Shown here in pieces: positions 1 through 6,172 of a stretch of 6,873 nt of DNA. Positions within the stretch are counted from its first letter, which is position 1. Each line of letters starts with the position of its first letter. The stretch comes from Pseudomonadota bacterium. Its GTDB lineage: Bacteria; Pseudomonadota; Alphaproteobacteria; Sphingomonadales; Sphingomonadaceae. The notes under the pieces were generated by a model. That model did no database searches, was not told the origin of the DNA, and saw only the letters and a list, made by a program, of their open reading frames with translations. The translations under genes were made by a program, and so were the position numbers. The stretch spans positions 1-6,873 of the forward strand of contig JAEZQR010000273.1 in NCBI GenBank assembly GCA_023413015.1, given 5' to 3'.

Positions 1-14
1 TTCACCGGGGTCAT
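1..14 (-). CDS. Start of a divergent gene, product unknown (partial)
   Basis: Read leftwards, an ATG at 14-12 opens a frame (Met-Thr-Pro-Val) that leaves the window after four complete codons. It is preceded by a good Shine-Dalgarno sequence, GAAAGGA at 27-21, with six bases between it and the ATG, and further upstream by a plausible promoter at 43-70. A second ATG at 21-19 in another frame overlaps the Shine-Dalgarno sequence and is a poor alternative. Too little of the protein is visible to name it. The claim that a gene starts here rests only on these initiation signals and on the absence of another gene across 15-226. Confidence 0.35.
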
Positions 15-42
15 ACGTCATCCTTTCGCGGGAGTTGTTCCA

Positions 43-70
43 ATTATTTCGCGGCGGACCAACGAGACAA
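43..70 (-). promoter_or_regulatory. Candidate sigma-70-type promoter for the divergent gene
   Basis: On the minus strand, TTGTCT (70-65, four of six matches to TTGACA) and AATAAT (48-43, five of six matches to TATAAT) are separated by 16 bases. Transcription would start near position 36, giving a leader of about 22 nt before the ATG at 14. The AT-rich patch stands out against the GC-rich surroundings. This is a consensus match only; alphaproteobacterial promoters often deviate from it. Confidence 0.4.
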
Positions 71-80
71 TAACGCCCCG

Positions 81-102
81 GTTCCGGGCAAGTACCCGAA
101 AC
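81..102. repeat. Imperfect inverted repeat in the divergent intergenic region
   Basis: GTTCCGGG (81-88) and CCCGAAAC (95-102) are inverted copies matching at seven of eight positions around a 6-nt centre. A second, overlapping dyad, CCCGG-TT-CCGGG, occupies 77-88. The element lies just upstream of the divergent promoter and about 125 nt before eno. It could be a regulator-binding site or a stem in a long eno leader. Nothing in the window indicates which, and chance is possible in GC-rich DNA. Confidence 0.35.
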
Positions 103-226
103 GACGCCGTAATCACCGCAACAAACGACAGACTGGACGCATAAGCCCCGTTTCGCCGCCGTTGCGGCGGCCGGAGCGACTGGCTAGAAGCGCCGCCATC
201 CTATCGCAGCCCAGCCGGAGAAGCCA

Positions 227-1507
<1,281 letters not shown>

Positions 1508-1528
1508 GGCGCCCTGGCGCAAAGCGCT

Positions 1529-1554
1529 TGAATCCAACGGTAAAGCATGATTCA
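1529..1554. promoter_or_regulatory. Inverted repeat with two GANTC (CcrM-type) sites before ftsB
   Basis: TGAATC (1529-1534) and GATTCA (1549-1554) are perfect 6-bp inverted copies separated by 14 nt. Each contains a GANTC pentamer (1530-1534 and 1549-1553), the target of the alphaproteobacterial cell-cycle methyltransferase CcrM. Reading the whole window I find only six GANTC sites, two of them in this 55-nt gap ahead of a cell-division gene. A palindrome AAGCGCTT (1522-1529) abuts it. Methylation-dependent control of ftsB is an inference. The element could instead belong to a dispersed intergenic repeat family. Confidence 0.45.
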
Positions 1555-1562
1555 GTGACGCC

Positions 1563-1883
1563 ATGACCGAGCGGGCAGGGGCATTGGACTTGTTGCGGGG
1601 AGCACTCGTGCCCGCCGCCTGCATCATGCTCACCGGATATTTCGCCTATCACGCGCTCGCCGGGCGCAGCGGCCTGTTCGCGCTCGGCGAGTATAAGACG
1701 CAGCAGGTCGAGCTCGCCGCCGAGGCGAAGACCGTCGCCGCGCGCAAGGCCGCGCTCGAGCGCAAGATCCAGCTTCTCGACCCGCGCAAGGTCGACCCCG
1801 ACCTCGCCGACGAGCTGGTTCGCGGCAACCTCGGAGTGGTCCGTCCCGACGAAGTCGTGGTGAAGCTGCCGAAAGCTGGTTGA
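1563..1883 (+). CDS. ftsB: FtsB/DivIC-family septum formation initiator
   Basis: This 106-residue protein has the FtsB layout: a short cytoplasmic N-terminus (1-10), one membrane span (about 11-32), a conserved glycine-containing juxtamembrane turn (AGRSGLFAL, 33-41), a periplasmic heptad-like coiled coil (about 43-72, rich in Ala, Lys and Glu) and a C-terminal segment with DPDLADELVRGNLG (78-91) of the kind seen in alphaproteobacterial homologues. FtsB with FtsL and FtsQ helps recruit and activate the FtsWI septal peptidoglycan synthase. The ATG at 1563 is the only usable start because an in-frame stop at 1548-1550 is followed by no other start codon. The Shine-Dalgarno sequence is weak, which suggests low expression or read-through from eno. 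The name rests on topology, motifs and position next to eno; DivIC is the equivalent name in Gram-positive bacteria. Confidence 0.88.
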   Translation: MTERAGALDLLRGALVPAACIMLTGYFAYHALAGRSGLFALGEYKTQQVELAAEAKTVAARKAALERKIQLLDPRKVDPDLADELVRGNLGVVRPDEVVVKLPKAG

Positions 1884-1909
1884 ACAATTAGGGGGTCGGC
1901 TCGTATAGC
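1880..1909 (+). promoter_or_regulatory. Candidate pdh-operon promoter overlapping the ftsB stop codon
   Basis: TTGAAC (1880-1885, four of six matches) and TATAGC (1904-1909, four of six matches) are separated by 18 bases. Transcription would begin near 1916 and leave a leader of about 27 nt before the pdhA start. If so, the inverted repeat at 1890-1917 would straddle the -10 region as DNA rather than fold at the start of the transcript. The match is modest and the operon could equally be read from eno or ftsB. Confidence 0.35.
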
Positions 1910-1936
1910 GGCCCCCTGTTCAATCATGTAGGGGCC
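1890..1936 (+). promoter_or_regulatory. Alternative stem-loops covering the pdhA ribosome-binding site
   Basis: The arms AGGGGGTCG (1890-1898) and CGGCCCCCT (1909-1917) can form a nine-pair stem with one G-U pair and a 10-nt loop. The same C-rich arm (1910-1917) can instead pair with AGGGGCC (1930-1936), with one bulged C and a 12-nt loop. The second helix would bury the GGGG Shine-Dalgarno sequence (1931-1934) that lies eight bases before the pdhA GTG. The two helices exclude each other. No run of T follows the first stem (the next bases are GTTCAATC), so it is a poor intrinsic terminator. Pairings are read directly; a switching function is inferred. Confidence 0.4.
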
Positions 1937-1942
1937 TTTACC

Positions 1943-2995
1943 GTGGCCAAATCGCCCGCGCGGAAACCCGCATCGTCCGAACCGCCCATTCCGAATCGGG
2001 AGCGCCCGAGCCAACCGGAGCGGTACAAAGCCTCCGCGGAGGAGCTCACCGAGTTCTATCGCCAGATGCTGCTGATCCGCCGCTTCGAGGAGAAGGCGGG
2101 CCAGCTCTACGGCATGGGCCTGATCGGCGGCTTCTGCCACCTGTACATCGGCCAGGAGGCGGTCGCGGTCGGGCTGCAGTCGGCGCTCCAGATCGGGCGC
2201 GACAGCGTGATCACTGGCTATCGCGACCACGGCCACATGCTCGCCTATGGCATCGACCCGAAGGTGATCATGGCCGAGCTGACGGGACGCGCCGCCGGCA
2301 TCTCGAAGGGCAAGGGCGGCTCGATGCACATGTTCAGCGTCGAGCATGGCTTCTACGGCGGCCACGGCATTGTCGGCGCACAGGTCAGTCTGGGCGCCGG
2401 TCTCGGCTTCGCGCACAAGTACAAGGACGACGGCGGCGTCTGCCTCGCCTATTTCGGCGACGGGGCCGCGAACCAGGGCCAGGTCTACGAGAGCTTCAAC
2501 ATGGCGGAGCTGTGGAAGCTGCCCGTCGTGTTCGTCATCGAGAACAACCAGTATGCGATGGGCACGAGCGTTAATCGCGCCTCGGCCGAGGACCAGCTCT
2601 ACCGCCGCGGCGAGAGCTTCCGCATCCCCGGCCTGCAGGTTGACGGCATGGACGTGCTCGCGGTGCGCGGCGCGGCCGAGACGGCGTTCGAATGGACCCG
2701 CGCCGGCAAGGGACCGGTGCTGCTCGAGATGAAGACCTACCGCTATCGCGGTCACTCGATGTCCGACCCGGCCAAGTACCGGTCGCGCGAGGAGGTGCAG
2801 GAGGTTCGCGAGAAGTCCGACCCGATCGAGCACGCCAAGCGCGACCTCGCCGCGCTCGGCGTCGGCGAGGACAAGCTCAAGGAGATCGAAAAGGAGATCC
2901 GCGCCGTGGTGAACGAGTCGGCCGACTTCGCCGAGCAGTCGCCCGAACCGGCGCTCGACGAGCTTCATACCGACGTTCTGGTGGGGACCTACTGA
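1943..2995 (+). CDS. pdhA: Pyruvate dehydrogenase E1 component, alpha subunit
   Basis: With the beta subunit this forms the thiamin-diphosphate-dependent E1 that decarboxylates pyruvate and reductively acetylates lipoyl groups (EC 1.2.4.1). The 350-residue protein is of normal length. It starts with a basic, Pro-rich stretch (1-28), followed by the E1-alpha fold: FCHLYIGQEA (64-73), YRDHGHML (93-100), GSMHMF (126-131), and the cofactor-binding motif running from GDG (172-174) to NN (201-202). The active-site loop YRGHSMSDP (268-276) is intact. This loop holds the regulatory phosphorylation sites in mitochondrial homologues. The start is GTG at 1943, eight bases after GGGG (1931-1934); an ATG at 1926 runs straight into a stop codon. 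The stop shares one base with the pdhB start. Close E2 and E3 genes favour PDH over branched-chain or acetoin dehydrogenase. Confidence 0.96.
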   Translation: MAKSPARKPASSEPPIPNRERPSQPERYKASAEELTEFYRQMLLIRRFEEKAGQLYGMGLIGGFCHLYIGQEAVAVGLQSALQIGRDSVITGYRDHGHMLAYGIDPKVIMAELTGRAAGISKGKGGSMHMFSVEHGFYGGHGIVGAQVSLGAGLGFAHKYKDDGGVCLAYFGDGAANQGQVYESFNMAELWKLPVVFVIENNQYAMGTSVNRASAEDQLYRRGESFRIPGLQVDGMDVLAVRGAAETAFEWTRAGKGPVLLEMKTYRYRGHSMSDPAKYRSREEVQEVREKSDPIEHAKRDLAALGVGEDKLKEIEKEIRAVVNESADFAEQSPEPALDELHTDVLVGTY

Positions 2996-4362
2996 TGCCG
3001 ATCGAAATCAAGCTGCCCGCCATGTCGCCGACGATGGAGGAGGGGACGCTGGCCAAGTGGCTGGTCGAGGAAGGCTCGACCGTGAAGCCTGGCGACGTCA
3101 TCGCCGAGATCGAGACCGACAAGGCGACGATGGAGCTGGAAGCCGACGAGGGCGGCACGATGGCGAAGATCCTCGTCCCCGGCGGCACCGACAACGTCAA
3201 GGTCGGCACGCTGATCGCGGTGATCGCGCAGGAAGGCGAGGACGCCTCGGCCGCTGCCGCGACGCCGAGGCCGGAAGCGACCCCGGCGCAGGACGTGGCA
3301 CCGCCGCCGACGCATACGCCGCCGGCGCCCACGCAGACCGCGACGCAGGTGACGCCCGAGGTGCCGGCGGGCACCGAGATGGTGCGCCAGACGGTCCGCG
3401 AGGCGCTTCGCGACGCGATGGCCGAGGAGATGCGCGTCGACGACCGCATCTTCGTGATGGGTGAGGAGGTCGCCGAGTATCAGGGCGCCTACAAGGTGAC
3501 GCAGGGCCTGCTCGACGAGTTCGGAGCGAAGCGCGTCATCGACACGCCGATCACCGAGTACGGCTTCGCCGGCGTCGGCACGGGTGCCGCGATGGGCGGC
3601 CTGCGGCCGATCATCGAATTCATGACCTTCAACTTCGCGATGCAGGCGATCGACCACATCGTAAATTCGGCCGCCAAGACCAACTATATGTCGGGCGGCC
3701 AGATGCGTTGCCCGATCGTGTTCCGCGGGCCGAACGGCGCTGCCGCGCGCGTCGGCGCGCAGCACAGCCAGAACTATGGCCCGTGGTACGCGAGCGTCCC
3801 CGGCCTCATCGTCATCGCGCCGTACAGCGCCGCTGACGCCAAGGGCCTGATGAAGGCGGCGATCCGCTCGCCCGACCCGGTCGTGTTCCTCGAGAACGAG
3901 CTGCTCTACGGCCAGACCTTCGACGTGCCGAAGCTCGACGATTTCGTGCTGCCGATCGGCAAGGCGAAGGTGGTGCGCGAGGGCAAGGACGTGACGCTGG
4001 TCGGCTATTCGATCGCGGTCGGCGTGGCATTGGATGCCGCCGCCAAGCTCGAAGCCGAAGGCATCAGCGCCGAGGTCATCGACCTGCGCACGCTGCGCCC
4101 GCTCGACAAGGCGACGGTGCTGGCGAGCCTCGCCAAGACCAACCGCCTCGTCGTCGTCGAGGAAGGCTGGCCGACCTGCTCGATCGCCTCCGAGATCATG
4201 GCGATCGCCATGGAGGAGGGCTTCGACGATCTCGACGCGCCGGTGCTACGCGTCACCAACGCCGACGTGCCGCTGCCCTATGCCGCCAACCTCGAGAAGG
4301 CGGCGATCATCAAGGTCGACGACGTCGTCGCGGCCGCCAAGCGCGTCTGCTATCGGGGATAA
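2995..4362 (+). CDS. pdhB: Pyruvate dehydrogenase E1 beta subunit with N-terminal lipoyl domain
   Basis: This 455-residue protein is about 120 residues longer than a plain E1 beta because it carries a lipoyl domain at 1-80, with the lipoyl-accepting Lys43 in ETDKATME. A Pro/Ala/Thr-rich linker follows (about 86-126), then the E1-beta fold from GTEMVRQ (126-132). Visible E1-beta features are GEE (156-158, the region of the glutamate that activates thiamin diphosphate), EFMTFNF (208-214) and AQHSQ with His257, the conserved active-site histidine. Such lipoyl-E1-beta hybrids are known in alphaproteobacteria including Sinorhizobium meliloti and Zymomonas mobilis. I chose the ATG at 2995 over the longer open frame from 2692, because that extension is the pdhA sequence in another frame and the lipoyl domain starts exactly here. 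TGATG overlaps the pdhA stop, suggesting translational coupling; GGGG at 2983-2986 serves as Shine-Dalgarno sequence. Confidence 0.96.
   Translation: MPIEIKLPAMSPTMEEGTLAKWLVEEGSTVKPGDVIAEIETDKATMELEADEGGTMAKILVPGGTDNVKVGTLIAVIAQEGEDASAAAATPRPEATPAQDVAPPPTHTPPAPTQTATQVTPEVPAGTEMVRQTVREALRDAMAEEMRVDDRIFVMGEEVAEYQGAYKVTQGLLDEFGAKRVIDTPITEYGFAGVGTGAAMGGLRPIIEFMTFNFAMQAIDHIVNSAAKTNYMSGGQMRCPIVFRGPNGAAARVGAQHSQNYGPWYASVPGLIVIAPYSAADAKGLMKAAIRSPDPVVFLENELLYGQTFDVPKLDDFVLPIGKAKVVREGKDVTLVGYSIAVGVALDAAAKLEAEGISAEVIDLRTLRPLDKATVLASLAKTNRLVVVEEGWPTCSIASEIMAIAMEEGFDDLDAPVLRVTNADVPLPYAANLEKAAIIKVDDVVAAAKRVCYRG
3098..3135 (+). repeat. 38-bp exact direct repeat, copy 1 (pdhB lipoyl site)
   Basis: This segment of pdhB encodes the peptide around lipoyl Lys43. 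It is identical base for base to 4472-4509 in pdhC, 1374 bp away. The flanking bases diverge, including at third positions that could have stayed equal. The spacing is a multiple of three, and both copies are in the same frame and at the same codon position of their genes. Confidence 0.9.
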
Positions 4363-4368
4363 AGAGCC

Positions 4369-5742
4369 ATGGCCATCGACATCACCATGCCCGCCCTGTC
4401 GCCCACGATGGAGACAGGCACGCTTGCCAAGTGGCTCGTGAAGGAAGGCGACAAGATCAAGTCCGGCGACATCATCGCCGAGATCGAGACCGACAAGGCG
4501 ACGATGGAGGTCGAGGCGGTCGACGAGGGCACGATCGCCAAGCTGCTGGTCGCCGAAGGCACCGACGAGGTGCCGGTCGGCCAAGTAATCGCGGTCCTTG
4601 CCGAGGAAGGCGAGGATGCGAGCGCCGTGTCGGGCGGCGCAGCCAAGGCGCCTGTCGCACCCGCGCAGCCGCCCGCGGCTCCGCCCGAGCAGAAGGCCGG
4701 CGAGACCGGCGCCGCGCCGACGCCCGAGCCAGAGGTGAAGGGCTATGGCGCGCAGCCGGCGCAGGACCAGCAGGTTGCCGCTGCCCAGCCAGCCGCAGCA
4801 CCGCAGCCGCAGGCCGTCGCGCCCGCGCCGTCCGGTGACCGCATCAAGGCCTCGCCGCTCGCGCGCCGCCTGGCGCAGGCGAAGGGCATCGACCTTTCGG
4901 CCATCCAGGGTTCGGGCCCGCACGGCCGGATCGTGAAGGCAGACATCGACAAGGCGCAACCGGGGGGCGCACGGCCGGCCGCCGCGCCGCAGCCGCAGGC
5001 GGTGGCTCAGACCGCTGCTCCGGTAGCGGCGCCGACCTACGGCGCGCCCGAGGGCGTGCCGATGGAGGCGGTGAAGCTGTCGAACATGCGCAAGACGATC
5101 GCGCGTCGTCTGGCGGAATCGAAGCAGACCGTGCCGCACTTCTACCTGACGGTCGACGTGCGTCTCGATCCGCTGCTGAAGCTCCGGTCGGAGCTGAACG
5201 CGGCGCTGCCCGAGGCCAAGAAGCTGTCGGTCAACGACCTCGTCATCAAGGCGCTGGCGCTGGCACTGACCGAAGTGCCCGATGCCAACGTGCAGTTCGC
5301 GGGCGACCAGCTCTACAAGTTCAAGCGCGCCGACATCTCGGTCGCGGTCGCCATCCCCGGCGGGCTGATCACGCCGGTGATCCGCGAGGCCGACAGCAAG
5401 CGCCTCAGCCAGATCGCCGTCGAGATGAAGGACCTCGCCGCGCGGGCGCGCGACGGCAAGCTGCAGCCGCAAGATTATGCCGGCGGCACCGCCTCGCTAT
5501 CGAACCTCGGCATGTACGGCATCAAGCAGTTCGATGCGGTCATCAATCCGCCGCAGGGCTTGATCCTCGCGATCGGCGCCGGCGAGAAGCGGCCCTATGT
5601 GGTGAACGATGCGCTGGCGATCGCCACCGTGATGTCCGCCACTGGCAGTTTCGACCATCGTGCCATCGACGGCGCGGTCGGCGCTGAGTTCATGGCGGCG
5701 TTCAAGCGGCTGGTCGAGAACCCGCTGGCGATGCTGGCGTGA
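4369..5742 (+). CDS. pdhC: Pyruvate dehydrogenase E2, dihydrolipoamide acetyltransferase
   Basis: E2 forms the core of the complex and passes the acetyl group from lipoyl-lysine to CoA (EC 2.3.1.12). The 457-residue protein contains a single lipoyl domain (1-80, Lys43 in ETDKATME), an Ala/Pro/Gln-rich flexible linker (about 86-155), a peripheral-subunit-binding domain (about 158-193, with ASPLARRLA and GSGPHGRI), a second linker (about 196-225) and the catalytic domain (about 232-457). The active-site motif DHRAIDG has His430 and Asp434. SLSNLGMYG (376-384) is typical of acetyltransferases. The single lipoyl domain is matched by the extra one on E1 beta, giving the complex two kinds of swinging arm. 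The ATG at 4369 follows pdhB after six bases, with GGGGA upstream. The stop overlaps the next start by four bases. Also named aceF in other species. Confidence 0.96.
   Translation: MAIDITMPALSPTMETGTLAKWLVKEGDKIKSGDIIAEIETDKATMEVEAVDEGTIAKLLVAEGTDEVPVGQVIAVLAEEGEDASAVSGGAAKAPVAPAQPPAAPPEQKAGETGAAPTPEPEVKGYGAQPAQDQQVAAAQPAAAPQPQAVAPAPSGDRIKASPLARRLAQAKGIDLSAIQGSGPHGRIVKADIDKAQPGGARPAAAPQPQAVAQTAAPVAAPTYGAPEGVPMEAVKLSNMRKTIARRLAESKQTVPHFYLTVDVRLDPLLKLRSELNAALPEAKKLSVNDLVIKALALALTEVPDANVQFAGDQLYKFKRADISVAVAIPGGLITPVIREADSKRLSQIAVEMKDLAARARDGKLQPQDYAGGTASLSNLGMYGIKQFDAVINPPQGLILAIGAGEKRPYVVNDALAIATVMSATGSFDHRAIDGAVGAEFMAAFKRLVENPLAMLA
4472..4509 (+). repeat. 38-bp exact direct repeat, copy 2 (pdhC lipoyl site)
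   Basis: This is the second copy of the segment at 3098-3135, encoding the lipoylation site of E2. Over residues 1-86 the two lipoyl domains agree at 60 positions (my count), so this perfectly conserved stretch is the most similar part of a clearly duplicated domain. Confidence 0.9.
4789..4821 (+). repeat. E2 linker repeat, copy 1
   Basis: These 33 bases encode PAAAPQPQAVA (residues 141-151) just before the peripheral-subunit-binding domain. The same eleven residues recur at 203-213, just after that domain. The two DNA copies agree at 27 of 33 bases, and all six differences are at synonymous third positions. Confidence 0.8.
4975..5007 (+). repeat. E2 linker repeat, copy 2
   Basis: This is the second copy of the linker peptide PAAAPQPQAVA (residues 203-213), after the subunit-binding domain. 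Six silent differences from copy 1 indicate either an old duplication kept by selection or convergence on a useful flexible linker. Confidence 0.8.
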
Positions 5743-6146
5743 GCGACGCAGCCGACCTGAAGGCGCCGGGCGACGAGCCGGTCATCCGGGTGACCGCGAT
5801 GCCGGCTGATGCCAATCCGTACGGCGACATCTTTGGCGGCTGGCTGATGTCGCAGATGGACCTGGCGGCCGGATCGGTGGCGTCGCGCCATTCAGGCGGC
5901 CGCGCGGTGACTGTGGCGGTCGACGCCATGGCCTTCCATCGTCCGGTGTTCGTCGGCGACGAGGTGTCGGTCTACGCGCGTCTGGCGAGCGTCGGCCGCT
6001 CCTCGATGAAGATCGAGGTCGAAGCCTGGCGGCGCGCCCGGCACGGCAGCGACAGCTACAAGGTCACGCAGGCCATGTTCAGCTTCGTCGCCGTCGGCGA
6101 CGACCGGCGGCCGCGCGCCATACCGCAGCTTCAGGCGGCTCACTAA
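5739..6146 (+). CDS. YciA-like hotdog-fold acyl-CoA thioesterase
   Basis: The 135-residue product would hydrolyse acyl-CoA to free acid and CoA in the cytoplasm. Residues 20-41 closely follow the YciA signature: AMPADANPYGDIFGGW and then LMSQMD. Asp41 at the end corresponds to the catalytic aspartate of YciA-type enzymes. A hotdog beta-sheet follows, with AVTVAVDAMAFHRPV (56-70) and VGDEVSVYARL (72-82); KVTQAMFSFVAV (108-119) also matches the YciA C-terminal part. The GTG start at 5739 overlaps the pdhC stop (GTGA), a layout that implies translational coupling; the next in-frame ATG (codon 21) would remove part of the conserved core. Its place between the E2 and E3 genes ties it to acetyl-CoA production, but the substrate is unknown. 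YciA relatives range from short to long acyl-CoAs, so preference for acetyl-CoA should not be assumed. Confidence 0.9.
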   Translation: MSDAADLKAPGDEPVIRVTAMPADANPYGDIFGGWLMSQMDLAAGSVASRHSGGRAVTVAVDAMAFHRPVFVGDEVSVYARLASVGRSSMKIEVEAWRRARHGSDSYKVTQAMFSFVAVGDDRRPRAIPQLQAAH

Positions 6147-6172
6147 CTTTCTACTTTATCGGGATCATAGTC

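Noticed and set aside
162..190. TTGCGG-N17-TAGAAG as an eno promoter
   Set aside because: Only three and four of six consensus matches in GC-rich DNA. It is well placed but too weak to list as a feature.
1517..1527. GCGC-AAA-GCGC hairpin after eno as an intrinsic terminator
   Set aside because: The stem is only four pairs and no T tract follows, so it would not terminate transcription on its own.
1649..2968. A 439-codon minus-strand open frame opposite ftsB and pdhA
   Set aside because: It spans two confident genes and their gap, has shadow-type composition and no family motif.
2692..2994. An N-terminal extension of pdhB by 101 codons
   Set aside because: The frame is open, but this stretch encodes the C-terminus of pdhA in another frame. 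The lipoyl domain begins exactly at the ATG at 2995, which has its own Shine-Dalgarno sequence.
4246..5472. A 408-codon minus-strand open frame opposite pdhB and pdhC
   Set aside because: It is the complement of the E2 gene, with Arg/Gly/Leu-rich low-complexity sequence from the Ala/Pro linkers.
5735..5745. The pdhC-thioesterase overlap as a frameshift joining one longer protein
   Set aside because: E2 ends at a normal family C-terminus and the thioesterase is complete with its own start, so this is ordinary GTGA coupling.
6147..6172. The AT-rich gap before lpdA as a separate promoter
   Set aside because: It is only 26 nt long. I saw no paired -35/-10 elements in or just before it.
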